From an uncultured Pelagibacteraceae bacterium (GTDB lineage: Bacteria; Pseudomonadota; Alphaproteobacteria; Pelagibacterales; Pelagibacteraceae), in NCBI GenBank assembly GCA_902546145.1, contig CACCIT010000001.1, forward strand, positions 62,001 through 126,000: a stretch of DNA of 64,000 bases. The letters are read 5' to 3'. The translations under genes were made by a program, and so were the position numbers. The first letter of the stretch is position 1. Every line of letters begins with the position of its first letter. Shown here in pieces: positions 38,033 through 46,247 of this stretch. The notes under the pieces were generated by a model. It ran no database searches. It saw only the letters and a program-made list of their open reading frames with translations, and had not been told where the DNA came from.

Positions 38033-38821
38033 TTATTTTATAAGGATTTTTTCTGATAAATTTATTTCACCATCATTTTCCGGTGTCAAATAAACACCCA
38101 TGTCATAGTGATCGTAAGTTTGTTTTAAAGTTTTAAGTAAATTAAAAGAATTATCATCTGTTTCAGGTTTTAAGTTTATTGCAACACATCTTGGAATATT
38201 TTTTTCAACTTTAAACAAAATATTATTTATTTTTATAGTTTTACCAATCCAGTTTCTTTCTTCCCAAGCTTCCACTCCATCAAAATATAGATTGCCTCTG
38301 AAAATAGATTTTTCAATTTTTTTATCAATTTTATTCTCAAAATCTTTAATGCTATTAATATTTAAAAGCGAAATTGAGTTTCTAAACATAGACTTGTTAG
38401 ATATAGAGGTATCATAAAAAGGATACTCATCATTTCTCATAAGTCTTATATCGTTTTTTAAAGACCCCTCTAGTTCAATTAATTTTCTTACAAGATCATC
38501 TCTTTCATTTGTTTCATTAACGTTAACAGTAATAATTTCTTTATTATTTAGCGTTAGAGTTAACTTATTGTCCTCATGTAAAAAATTGTACTTATTAAAC
38601 ACTGGTGTGTTTTTAAGCGTTACAATTTTATTCCATTTACCTTTTCTTGTTTCAGGATTTTTTTCGAATTCTACAGATTGATCTAAATTAAGATTTTGTG
38701 AAAAAGCAAAAACTCTATCACCTTCTATCCCAACATTTTTATTAATTTTACATTTTTCAATATTTTGAAATGAAATCGATTTTACAGGACAGTTATGTAT
38801 TGAAGTAATAATAACACTCAT
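38033..38821 (-). CDS. MOSC domain protein
   Basis: A 262-residue protein with a MOSC N-terminal beta-barrel (ITSIHNCPVKSISFQ, residues 4-18; 'GIEGDRVFAFSQ' near 32) and a C-terminal MOSC domain with FRGNLYFDGVEAWEERNW near 180 and the conserved Cys in NIPRCVAINL near 215. MOSC proteins relate to the molybdenum cofactor sulfurase C-terminal domain and bind Moco or transfer sulfur; mARC-type reductases of N-hydroxylated compounds are close relatives. It is divergent from the dioxygenase operon across 18 bases. Confidence 0.85.
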   Translation of the reverse strand: MSVIITSIHNCPVKSISFQNIEKCKINKNVGIEGDRVFAFSQNLNLDQSVEFEKNPETRKGKWNKIVTLKNTPVFNKYNFLHEDNKLTLTLNNKEIITVNVNETNERDDLVRKLIELEGSLKNDIRLMRNDEYPFYDTSISNKSMFRNSISLLNINSIKDFENKIDKKIEKSIFRGNLYFDGVEAWEERNWIGKTIKINNILFKVEKNIPRCVAINLKPETDDNSFNLLKTLKQTYDHYDMGVYLTPENDGEINLSEKILIK

Positions 38822-38839
38822 ATAATCTTTAAAAATAAT

Positions 38840-39664
38840 ATGACTTATCTTAATTCAAATCAACAGAAACAATACAATGAAGAAGGATATGTAGCGCCCT
38901 TAGATATTTTAACTCAAGAAGAAGCTTTAGAAGCAAGAAATGAAATTGAGCTAATTGAAAAAGAAATGCCAAATGAAATTGATAAATCTGGCAGATACAA
39001 TGTGCACTTAATATCTCCTAAACTAGATGCGATTGTTCATAATTCTAAAATTCTTGATGCAGTTGAAAGTATTATTGGAAAAAATATTTTAGTTTGTAGT
39101 ACTACTTTATTTATTAAAAACCCTAAACAAGAGGGATTTGTAAGTTATCATCAAGATGCAAAATATATTGGGTTAGAACCTCATAATTGGGTCACTGCAT
39201 GGATAGCAATTACAGACTCAAATAATGAAAATGGTTGCATGAGAATGTGGCCTAAGTCTCATATCGAACTAAAAGATCATAACCAAAAGTTTAATGAAGG
39301 AAACCTCTTAACACGTGGTCAAACAGTAGAAGGAGTGCCAGAAAATGAAGTTAAACCCATAGAGCTTAAAGCGGGTCAAATGTCTTTACACCACCCAAGA
39401 ATAGTCCACGGCTCTGGAATAAATAAAAGTAATGATAGAAGAATTGGTTTTGTGGTTCAAAGTTACATAGGAACCAATGTTAAACAAATTTTAGGAAAAA
39501 ATAGTGTTCAAATTGCTAGAGGAAAAGATGAATATCATTATCACAAAGTTATTAATCGTGCTAATTCATTAATGAGTGAAGAAGGCAAGTCTTTAAGAAT
39601 TAGAGAAAATAAATATCTACAAGAAATCTTTTATAACGGTTCAGAAAAACAAGGAACATATTAA
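38840..39664 (+). CDS. Phytanoyl-CoA dioxygenase (PhyH) family Fe(II)/2-oxoglutarate oxygenase
   Basis: This 274-residue oxygenase has the facial triad H104-x-D106 (in SYHQDAKY) and distal His190 (RIVHGSG), followed by Arg200/Arg201, the likely 2-oxoglutarate-binding positions. It therefore should be catalytically competent. The family hydroxylates small molecules, including ectoine. The likely substrate is unknown. It is the first gene of a four-gene plus-strand operon with two Gfo/Idh/MocA oxidoreductases and a second PhyH protein. Confidence 0.85.
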   Translation: MTYLNSNQQKQYNEEGYVAPLDILTQEEALEARNEIELIEKEMPNEIDKSGRYNVHLISPKLDAIVHNSKILDAVESIIGKNILVCSTTLFIKNPKQEGFVSYHQDAKYIGLEPHNWVTAWIAITDSNNENGCMRMWPKSHIELKDHNQKFNEGNLLTRGQTVEGVPENEVKPIELKAGQMSLHHPRIVHGSGINKSNDRRIGFVVQSYIGTNVKQILGKNSVQIARGKDEYHYHKVINRANSLMSEEGKSLRIRENKYLQEIFYNGSEKQGTY

Positions 39665-39668
39665 CAAG

Positions 39669-40679
39669 ATGAAAAAGACTATTAATCTTGGAGTGATAGG
39701 TATAGATCATGGTCACATCTTTGACATGTTGGACGAAATGTTAAAAGAAGGATGTACGTGTGATCATTTTTGGACAGAGGGTGATCCATTAACCCTAGGG
39801 GAATTCAATTCAAAATATCCAAATATTAAAAGAAAAGAAAATAAGGAAGAAATATTAAATGATCCCTCAATTGATATGATTTTAATATCTTCAGTTCCTA
39901 AAGATAGAGCTCATAATTCAATAGAAGCTTTAAAAGCTGGAAAAGATGTGATGGTCGATAAACCTGGTTGCACTACCCTGGATCAATTAAACGAGCTTAA
40001 ACAAACAGTAAAAGAGACTGGAAAAATATGGTCAGTTAATTTTTCAGAAAGATTTCATGTTGCAGCTGTTGCTAAGGCTGAAGAATTAGTAAACGAGGGA
40101 AAAATTGGTAAAGTAAAGCAAACAATTGGTACCGGTCCACATAGACAAGGTAATTATGAGAGACCTGATTGGTTTTATGATCGAGAAAGTTATGGTGGAA
40201 TAATTACTGATATAGGCTCTCATCAAATTCATCAATTTTTAGTATTTACAAATTCAAATGAAGCAAAAATTAATCATGCTCTTGTGGAAAATACTACCAA
40301 AAAAGAAAAACCTGGTTTTCAAGATTTTGGAGAGGTTAATCTAACTGGTAATGGTGGACATGGTTACGTTAGATTAGATTGGTTCACTCCAGATGCACTT
40401 CCAACGTGGGGAGATGGACGATTATTAATCCTTGGGGATAAAGGTTATATAGAAATAAGAAAATATACAGATTTAGCAAAATCAGAAAAAGGTAATCATT
40501 TATATTTAGCGAACAATGAAGAAGTTAAATACATCGATTGCTCTGATGTTAAGCTCCCCTACTTTAGAAATTTAATTAATGATGTAATAAACAGAACTGA
40601 AACTGCTTGTGCTCAGGAATTAACTTATCTTTCAATGAAACTTGCAATAAAAGCACAATTAAAAGCTGAAACAAAATGA
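39669..40679 (+). CDS. Gfo/Idh/MocA-family oxidoreductase
   Basis: A 336-residue NAD(P)-dependent dehydrogenase with an N-terminal Rossmann fold (INLGVIGIDHGHI) and the 'VDKPG' motif near 97, where most relatives have EKP. The C-terminal alpha/beta domain includes 'GGIITDIGSHQIHQFL' near 177, with active-site Asp and His positions of the family. Typical substrates are sugars, inositols or their derivatives. Starts 4 bases after the first PhyH gene and overlaps the next by 4 bases. Confidence 0.88.
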   Translation: MKKTINLGVIGIDHGHIFDMLDEMLKEGCTCDHFWTEGDPLTLGEFNSKYPNIKRKENKEEILNDPSIDMILISSVPKDRAHNSIEALKAGKDVMVDKPGCTTLDQLNELKQTVKETGKIWSVNFSERFHVAAVAKAEELVNEGKIGKVKQTIGTGPHRQGNYERPDWFYDRESYGGIITDIGSHQIHQFLVFTNSNEAKINHALVENTTKKEKPGFQDFGEVNLTGNGGHGYVRLDWFTPDALPTWGDGRLLILGDKGYIEIRKYTDLAKSEKGNHLYLANNEEVKYIDCSDVKLPYFRNLINDVINRTETACAQELTYLSMKLAIKAQLKAETK

Positions 40680-41755
40680 AAAAGTATCAAGTAGCAATTA
40701 TTGGAACCAATATAGGTGCTAAGCACTATGAAGATTTTCAAAAAGTTAAAGAAAGATTTAATGTTCACACTTTATGTGGACTTACAAGAGAAGCAATTGA
40801 TAACATTTTATCAAATGACACCGAAACAAAAATATCACTCAACTTTGATGAAGTATTAAAAGTAAAAGAAATTGATATCATTGATATATGTCTTCCACCC
40901 CACTTACATTTTTCAGCTTGTAAAAAATCTATGGAAGCTGGAAAGCATGTAATTTGTGAAAAACCATTAGTATCAAGTCTTAAAGAAGTAGATGAATTAG
41001 AAAAGATCAGTAAAGAAACAGGTAAAATTATTTTTCCAGTTTTCCAATATCGTTATGGTCTAGGATTTTCTAAATTAAAAGCATTAATAAAATCTGGTTT
41101 AGCAGGAAAACCTTTGGTTGCTTCATTAGAAACTCATTGGAATAGAGGAAAAGATTATTATTCAAAACCTTGGAGAGGAACTTGGGAAGGTGAACAAGGT
41201 GGAGCTATATTAAGTCATTCAATACACATTCATGACTTAGTAAGCATGATCTTAGGTCCGGTTTCAAATGTATTTGCTAAATTATCAACTAGAGTAAATG
41301 ATATTGAAGTAGAAGATTGTGCAGCTTTATCAATTGAAATGGAAAATGGAACTTTAGTTACAAGCTCAATTACTCTTGGAGCTGCAAATGATACTAGTAG
41401 ACTTCGATTTTGTTTTGAAGGATTAACAGCTGAGTCTGGTGCATCTCCAGACAAACCATACAGTCCAGCAGATGATGAGTGGCATTTCTTACCAAGATCC
41501 CCAGTTACTCAAGCTAAAATAGATGAGGTACTGGCAAAAGTAGAAGAGCCTCAATCTTGGTATGCAGGTATGTTTGATGAAATTGCAAACAAATTAGATG
41601 GATCCAATAGTGATGAGGTAACTTTATCAGATGCTAGAAAATCTTTGGAATTTGTTACTGCTGTCTACGATTCTTCTAGGCAAAATAAAAACATTAAACT
41701 TCCAATAGATAAAGACAATCCACTTTATCATTCATGGTTGCCAAATAAATCATGA
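40676..41755 (+). CDS. Gfo/Idh/MocA-family oxidoreductase (second)
   Basis: A 359-residue paralogue with Rossmann motif AIIGTNIGAKHY, the classical CEKPLV motif near 96, and 'GGAILSHSIHIHDLVSMILG' near 178 as the catalytic region. Its closer match to the family consensus than the preceding gene suggests two distinct oxidation steps, not a duplication. ATGA overlaps couple it to both neighbours. Confidence 0.88.
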   Translation: MKKYQVAIIGTNIGAKHYEDFQKVKERFNVHTLCGLTREAIDNILSNDTETKISLNFDEVLKVKEIDIIDICLPPHLHFSACKKSMEAGKHVICEKPLVSSLKEVDELEKISKETGKIIFPVFQYRYGLGFSKLKALIKSGLAGKPLVASLETHWNRGKDYYSKPWRGTWEGEQGGAILSHSIHIHDLVSMILGPVSNVFAKLSTRVNDIEVEDCAALSIEMENGTLVTSSITLGAANDTSRLRFCFEGLTAESGASPDKPYSPADDEWHFLPRSPVTQAKIDEVLAKVEEPQSWYAGMFDEIANKLDGSNSDEVTLSDARKSLEFVTAVYDSSRQNKNIKLPIDKDNPLYHSWLPNKS

Positions 41756-42579
41756 TAAACTTTGAGCTCAATGAGAGTTTAATTGAAGAGTTTAATAATA
41801 ATGGTTTTCTGATTTTAGATAACTTTTTAGATTTAAAATATATTGAAGATCTTAGAAATAAATTTGAGCCTTTATTTAAAGGTAATTTTGAAACAGGAAT
41901 TGAGCCAGATGAGTGGAACTGGAGATTTGGTAAAGATCCTGAAGATGTTACTCGTCAAATCTGTAATGCTTGGAAGGCAGATAATTTAATAAAAAAAGTA
42001 GTTTGTCATAAAATAATTGGTAAAGTTTGTTCTCGTTTGATGAACTGGCAAGGTGCAAGATTAGTTCAGGATAATGTTTTATGGAAACCTCCCGGAGGAA
42101 AAACATTAGGCTTTCATCAAGACGCTGCTTATGATGATTGGCTTATTCCTCAAACAATGATGACCTGTTGGATGTCATTAGATGATACATCAAAAGATAC
42201 TGGAACTTTAGAGTATATAAAAGGCTCTCATAAATGGGTACTACAGCCTCCTAAAGGAGAATTTCACTCCCCTGAAGATTATAAAAAAGAATTAAATATT
42301 TTTGCTGAAAAAAATAATAAACAAATAGAAGTTGCTTATGTAGAGGTGCCAGCTGGTGGTGTTTCATTTCACCATGGCTTTACCTGGCATGGATCAGGAA
42401 TTAATACTTCAAGTAACAATCGACGAGCAATTGTTTCTCATTGTGTTCCAAGTAATGCAAAGTTTCATCCAATAAATGAAGGTGGAACAGCTAAGACTTA
42501 TAAAAAATATAAAAAGGAAAATTGTGATCTTTTAGATGAAGAGTATTTTCCTCTTTTATGGGAAAATAATTCTATTTAG
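41752..42579 (+). CDS. Phytanoyl-CoA dioxygenase (PhyH) family protein (second)
   Basis: A 275-residue oxygenase with H122-x-D124 (GFHQDAAYDDW), distal His213 (FTWHGSGIN) and Arg224/Arg225, so the iron and cosubstrate sites look intact. It differs strongly from the 38840 gene outside these motifs. It ends the four-gene operon and overlaps the convergent GFA gene by 8 bases. An FeII/2-oxoglutarate oxygenase at each end of a pair of dehydrogenases suggests sequential hydroxylation and oxidation of a small organic solute. Confidence 0.85.
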   Translation: MINFELNESLIEEFNNNGFLILDNFLDLKYIEDLRNKFEPLFKGNFETGIEPDEWNWRFGKDPEDVTRQICNAWKADNLIKKVVCHKIIGKVCSRLMNWQGARLVQDNVLWKPPGGKTLGFHQDAAYDDWLIPQTMMTCWMSLDDTSKDTGTLEYIKGSHKWVLQPPKGEFHSPEDYKKELNIFAEKNNKQIEVAYVEVPAGGVSFHHGFTWHGSGINTSSNNRRAIVSHCVPSNAKFHPINEGGTAKTYKKYKKENCDLLDEEYFPLLWENNSI

Positions 42580-43042
42580 ATCCATCAAACCTATCTTCAT
42601 CCTGTCTAGTTGGATTGTAGGTAGGTGATGTTTCAAATTGTTCTTCACATTTAATATCAATATAAGGCGCTTTTGATCTTGTAAAAATCTCACCTGATAC
42701 TCCAAACCAAAAACTTGGTGGATCAAATGTTGCAGCAGCAATAGCTGTTAAACCCTTTAAAGCTGGTGCTGATATAGTCCAATAAACACTGGTTCCACAT
42801 TTTTTACAAAAATTTGTTTCAAAAGTATTTCCGCTCTCAGTTACAAACTTATATTGATTATAATTTTGTGAGTGGTGTTTTACATTTTCTTCTTTAAACC
42901 AAGCACCAACTCCAAAAGGACTGCCTGATCTTAGTTGGCAATATCTACAGTGACAAACTCTAGCTCTTTCTGGATTACCAGTTGTTTCGTATCTGTTTTC
43001 TCCACAAGCACATCCACCTTGATGAATTTCTTTATCTGACAT
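42572..43042 (-). CDS. GFA-family (glutathione-dependent formaldehyde-activating enzyme-like) zinc protein
   Basis: A 156-residue GFA/CENP-V-fold protein with the three cysteine clusters expected to bind zinc: GGCACGENRYE near 8, CHCRYCQLRSGSPFG near 31-45 and FCKKCGTSVYW near 78-88. Founder members bind glutathione to speed formaldehyde addition, but most homologues have unknown substrates. It lies just upstream (divergent, 29 bases) of the target gene of the genomic island and so marks the left flank. Confidence 0.88.
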   Translation of the reverse strand: MSDKEIHQGGCACGENRYETTGNPERARVCHCRYCQLRSGSPFGVGAWFKEENVKHHSQNYNQYKFVTESGNTFETNFCKKCGTSVYWTISAPALKGLTAIAAATFDPPSFWFGVSGEIFTRSKAPYIDIKCEEQFETSPTYNPTRQDEDRFDGSK

Positions 43043-43052
43043 AATTAAAGAC

Positions 43053-43058
43053 TATAAT
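43053..43058 (+). promoter_or_regulatory. Probable original -10 of the island target gene
   Basis: A perfect TATAAT lies 13 bases before the ATG of the left, truncated copy of the target gene, in the short divergent gap with the GFA gene. The -35 position is weak (CTTTAT). In an uninterrupted locus this would drive the 75-residue gene; in this genome it now leads only to the 22-codon remnant. The right copy has different upstream sequence. Confidence 0.45.
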
Positions 43059-43070
43059 ATTTTAAAATAA

Positions 43071-43132
43071 TATGAACAAAGAAAACGCAAGTAAACTCTG
43101 GAAAATTATTCAGGAAGCTGGCGATTATTTGG
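43071..43132 (+). repeat. Left copy of the 62-bp duplication (attL-like)
   Basis: These 62 bases, one base upstream of ATG 43072 and the first 61 bases of the small gene, are identical to 46849-46910 over every position. Similarity ends abruptly at both sides. It marks the left border of the island. Confidence 0.95.
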
Positions 43133-43140
43133 GGGAATAG
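43072..43140 (+). pseudogene. 5' remnant of the 75-residue target gene
   Basis: The ORF starts exactly like the intact gene at 46850 (MNKENASKLWKIIQEAGDYL) but leaves it after codon 20 and ends with Gly-Glu and TAG at 43138-43140, giving 22 codons. It is the part of the target gene cut off by the insertion. It still has a -10-like TATAAT upstream and may be transcribed, but the product would lack nearly all of the C-terminal conserved part. Confidence 0.85.
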
Positions 43141-43150
43141 AGGGACACCC

Positions 43151-43184
43151 TACTACACACTACTTCACACTAGTAGACACTAGT
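43151..43184 (+). repeat. 10-bp iteron block at the left end of the island
   Basis: Three consecutive 10-bp units (TACTACACAC, TACTTCACAC, TAGTAGACAC) and a partial fourth (TAGT). Spacing equals about one helical turn, so a protein could bind each unit on the same DNA face. The last part contains the inverted pair ACTAGT/ACTAGT around TAGACACTAG. Confidence 0.7.
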
Positions 43185-43187
43185 TAT

Positions 43188-43288
43188 GCGAATAATTAAA
43201 ATTTGTATTAAAATAAATCGCATAAAGACTCATCGATTTAATCAAAAAACTTGAATACAGACTTGAAACAAATTAGATAAATCAAATA
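43188..43288 (+). repeat. Left copy of an imperfect 101-bp direct repeat
   Basis: Aligned without gaps to 46604-46704, with about nine mismatches by eye (roughly 91 percent identity). The final 29 bases (ACTTGAAACAAATTAGATAA and the next 9) are identical. The divergence contrasts with the fully identical 62-bp outer repeats, so the two repeat pairs differ in age or constraint. Confidence 0.9.
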
Positions 43289-43379
43289 CATGTTTTTCAA
43301 GCAATTAGACACCCTATTAAGGATTTGGTAATCTTGGTTATGAGTTTAAGTGCTGAACTTAAAAAAAAAATAATAAAAT

Positions 43380-43589
43380 CTAAATTTTATAATCTTTTCT
43401 CCATTTATTTGTAATCTTTGTTATGGCTCTATTTTGTGGATGATTATCACTAAAACCGTTTTCACCTGAAATACCAGCGTTGTGACAATTAGATGCTATA
43501 ACTTTTATTTCATCAGCTAATTTATCATCATTGTATTTTTTTTTTATGATTGTTGAAATTGAAAATACAGCATGTTCAATAGGTCCCAT
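43380..43589 (-). CDS. Small conserved-looking hypothetical protein, last gene of the island operon
   Basis: A 69-residue protein, MGPIEHAVFSISTIIKKKYN at the start, then a helical part and a C-terminal stretch with CHNAGISGENGFSDNHPQN and a basic end (KWRKDY). It is 17 bases downstream of the GHKL ATPase gene and has its own SD (GGAG) before ATG 43589, which argues that it is translated. Cys, His, Asn and Asp in the middle could form a small metal or catalytic site, but no family is recognised. It may be a toxin-like effector or a regulator of the system; the sequence does not decide. Confidence 0.6.
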   Translation of the reverse strand: MGPIEHAVFSISTIIKKKYNDDKLADEIKVIASNCHNAGISGENGFSDNHPQNRAITKITNKWRKDYKI

Positions 43590-43606
43590 TATTACTCCTT
43601 TCTAAA

Positions 43607-45586
43607 TTAGATTTCCGAAACTCTAGATTTCTCTTTTTCAATTCTTGATTTTAGATCAATTACTTTTTTTGAACCAAAAGACATAAATTTATCCTCTACA
43701 TAAATTTTGTGAATTGCATCTGCATATTTATTTTGAAGTTCATTTGCATATTTATTAATAGCATCTGGTCCAGCTACTAATGGTGTATATTTTCCAGTTT
43801 CTATAGCCCTTTTTGCAACAGCTTTTGAGACAGCCTCTAAAACTAACTCTGCTTGCATCACTTGACCACCAGGAGTATCCAATCCTTTGCCACCTTCTCC
43901 GAGATATAAACTTACTGATGGAGATTTAATAAAAATTACTACATTGTTTTCTGAGTCAAACATAACTCTTTGCTTAACCCCTTCCCTTGGATCGTATTTA
44001 ATATCGTTTATGAAACCACCTCTTTTCTTTGGCTTAGGGTTTGGATTAGGATTTCTAACAGTTTTAGCTACAGAGTGTAAAAGAGTTTGTGCTTCATTAC
44101 TTTCGAAATTAGCAGTTAAAACATTATCGCTACCAACTTGTCCTCCTTCAACTCTAACAGTAGCTTTAACAAGATCTTCCCACTCTGTTTCTTGAAAAGC
44201 AACATCTTTAGTTACAACATTTAATTTCTGCTCTTCAGATGAAAAACTTACAACGTCACCTTCTTTAGCTATGCTAGTATTAGCATAAACTGAAATACTG
44301 TTTGTTTTATTTGAAATTATTGAAAAATATTCTGACAGGAAACCAAACCCATTATTAGGTCTAGGTTTATTTTTTCCCTGAGTTACAACTGGACCTAAAT
44401 CATTTTCACCTAAGAGTTCTTTAAATAATTCATTTATTTTATTTACTGACTCTTCTATTTTAACTTTATGTTTTTTGTCTAATTGACCTTTCCTACTATT
44501 TTGAATTTCTCTTCTTTTCGCATCTATAAAAGGTTTAATTTTTTCAATTACAGTTTCTTTTAAAGCTTTCATGAAGTCGTGATTCCAATTAGGACCAGTT
44601 CTATTAGTTGAAAATACAACTTCATCTCTTAATGCAAGTTCTCTTATATGTGGACAATCACACGTTCCATAAAAAAAAGAAAATGCTTCGTCAGCTGACC
44701 AATCAAATGCGGTATTATCTACTGCTAATCCTTGGGTATAAAAGACTATTCCAGATAAAGCAGACTCCTTTTCTTCGGAAACTGTAGTTAATTCTTCCTT
44801 ACATTCATTTAATTCTAAATTTATCTTTATATCAGGGAAATTTTTAACTGAAACTTCCTCATTTAGAATATTTTTTGATTTAGGATAATTAAATTCTAAA
44901 ACTCTTTCATGAAGAACTCTTTTTCCTCTAGTTGACTTAAAATTAATAGATCTATTTGGATCAGCTATTATATGTCTTATCTCAAAATGTGTCTGTAGTT
45001 GTTCCCTCAACTGTTCATACTGAGTTATTGTTCTTATTTTTGAACAATCTGCAACAACCAAAGTACCATTTTTTTTATGTATTCCTAATTCTGATCTTAT
45101 TTTTTTATTAGCTGATTTCTGTGGGTGTTTAAATAATTTTGGTTTTCTTTTTTTTGTATAGACATCAATTCTATTATATTTGCCATCTTTAATTGTATGT
45201 ACAGTTCCAGAACCAAGTCCCAATAAAGATTGAATCAATCCTCTTCCCCAAAGTCCTCTTACACTTCTTCCTTTTTGAGTATTATCAAATCCACTAGTTG
45301 AAGCTGCGTAAGTTCTTATTTTTTTCTCTAACTCATCCTCACCCATTCCTTCTGCAAAATCTCTAAATTTTAAAATTGCACTATCTAGTTTTCTTTCATA
45401 TTCAATTTCAATTTTTCCATTAATTTTTGCATTTTTATTTTCTAATCTTTTATAACTATCATCAGGATTTGTTGTTAATTCAATTGCTGCTCTTTTTAAA
45501 TCACCTCTTATTGTGTCATTCGCATCTGTAGTTAGCAACCTATCGTCTATCTTAAAATCTAATTCTTCACCTTTTTTTGCTACCAT
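43607..45586 (-). CDS. GHKL (Hsp90/MutL/MORC-type) ATPase, predicted core of an anti-phage system
   Basis: A 659-residue protein with a complete Bergerat ATP fold at its N-terminus: N-box E36-x3-N40 (IELTTNPDD), G1-box D76-x-A-x-G80-M81 (RDFAEGMGEDE) and Gly-rich lid G111-x2-G114-x-G116 (RGLWGRGL). The general-base Glu36 and Mg-binding Asn40 are intact, so ATP hydrolysis is expected. Residues about 290-380 contain CDCPHIRELALRD; residues about 420-505 look like a beta-sandwich domain; the end is helical. GHKL ATPases of this sort (MORC/MutL-like) are known from bacterial restriction-like and defence loci. It follows the wHTH gene with one base between. Exact subfamily is not recognised. Confidence 0.8.
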   Translation of the reverse strand: MVAKKGEELDFKIDDRLLTTDANDTIRGDLKRAAIELTTNPDDSYKRLENKNAKINGKIEIEYERKLDSAILKFRDFAEGMGEDELEKKIRTYAASTSGFDNTQKGRSVRGLWGRGLIQSLLGLGSGTVHTIKDGKYNRIDVYTKKRKPKLFKHPQKSANKKIRSELGIHKKNGTLVVADCSKIRTITQYEQLREQLQTHFEIRHIIADPNRSINFKSTRGKRVLHERVLEFNYPKSKNILNEEVSVKNFPDIKINLELNECKEELTTVSEEKESALSGIVFYTQGLAVDNTAFDWSADEAFSFFYGTCDCPHIRELALRDEVVFSTNRTGPNWNHDFMKALKETVIEKIKPFIDAKRREIQNSRKGQLDKKHKVKIEESVNKINELFKELLGENDLGPVVTQGKNKPRPNNGFGFLSEYFSIISNKTNSISVYANTSIAKEGDVVSFSSEEQKLNVVTKDVAFQETEWEDLVKATVRVEGGQVGSDNVLTANFESNEAQTLLHSVAKTVRNPNPNPKPKKRGGFINDIKYDPREGVKQRVMFDSENNVVIFIKSPSVSLYLGEGGKGLDTPGGQVMQAELVLEAVSKAVAKRAIETGKYTPLVAGPDAINKYANELQNKYADAIHKIYVEDKFMSFGSKKVIDLKSRIEKEKSRVSEI

Positions 45587-45587
45587 A

Positions 45588-46247
45588 TTATTTATTTAGC
45601 TTTTTAAGCATACCTCCTGAATATTTGTCATCGTTGTTTGTGGAAAATAGAAACACATATTTTTCTTTTAAATCATCTAAGAAATTGATCATATCATCTC
45701 TGTTACAAGCTTTAAGATGTTGCGTTAATTCAATAAATGATCTGTTGAGCATTTCAGACGAGCTTTCCATTGTGCAATGTAATATTTCTCTCAAATCAAA
45801 TTCTGTAACATCTAAAATGCTTTTTGAATTTAAAAATTTTTTATAACCATCTGAATTTTCCATTATATTAACGATTTTACCAGATCTTGTCCTGTTATCT
45901 TTATTTGTTTTGATCGATGATTTAATTTTTAATTTCTGCTCAGTTATTTTTACTAAATCAACACCCTTTGGAAGGACTGTAAATCCACTTTTATTGTTTC
46001 CAGAAATATAATCTAAATGTCTACAATCAACCCATCTTTTATCTATAACAGCTGAGTCAGGCCAATCTTCATGTCCCCTTAATCCAAACTTTTTAGGAAA
46101 CATTTTAAAAGCTCCAAGAACTAGTTCTTCTCTTGTTATTGACCTATTTTGTTCACATAATTTATGTGCTGTATAAACGATCAGCTCATTCATACCTACA
46201 TCAATATATTTATTTTCTTCAAACATTTTTAAATCTTCTAATCTCAT
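45588..46247 (-). CDS. Winged-helix-like protein of the island operon
   Basis: A 219-residue protein. Residues about 18-100 read as a winged helix: helices ELIVYTAHKLCEQ and ITREELVLGAFKMFPKKFGL, then GHEDWPDSAVIDKRW and a helix plus wing 'SGFTVLPKGVDLVKITEQ'. The MFPxKFGLxGxxxWPDS pattern is one I associate with DNA-binding subunits beside ATPases in bacterial conflict loci. The C-terminal ~90 residues are helical and may mediate assembly. ATG 46247 overlaps the previous stop by one base (TAATG). Likely a DNA-sensing or targeting partner of the GHKL ATPase rather than a simple repressor, but a repressor role is possible given the palindrome in the promoter. Confidence 0.65.
   Translation of the reverse strand: MRLEDLKMFEENKYIDVGMNELIVYTAHKLCEQNRSITREELVLGAFKMFPKKFGLRGHEDWPDSAVIDKRWVDCRHLDYISGNNKSGFTVLPKGVDLVKITEQKLKIKSSIKTNKDNRTRSGKIVNIMENSDGYKKFLNSKSILDVTEFDLREILHCTMESSSEMLNRSFIELTQHLKACNRDDMINFLDDLKEKYVFLFSTNNDDKYSGGMLKKLNK

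Larger units (their letters stand above)
43141..43379. other. Gene-free left end of the island
   Basis: These 239 bases hold no credible ORF. Contents in order: a GACACCCT motif (43144-43151), a 10-bp iteron block (43151-43184), the left 101-bp repeat (43188-43288), a second GACACCCT near 43308-43315 and a 6-bp-stem hairpin (TTAAGT/ACTTAA, loop GCTGA) near 43348-43364 next to an A run. Such clustering of short direct repeats at an element border is what recombinase or accessory-protein sites look like, but no binding protein can be named. Confidence 0.55.

Noticed and set aside
43348-43364. Intrinsic terminator after the island operon
   Set aside because: The TTAAGT/ACTTAA hairpin has T residues before the stem, not after it, when read on the minus strand, so it lacks the terminator form for that operon.
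43887-44195. Plus-strand ORF within the GHKL ATPase gene
   Set aside because: It is a shadow of the 659-codon gene on the other strand, without SD or recognisable protein features.
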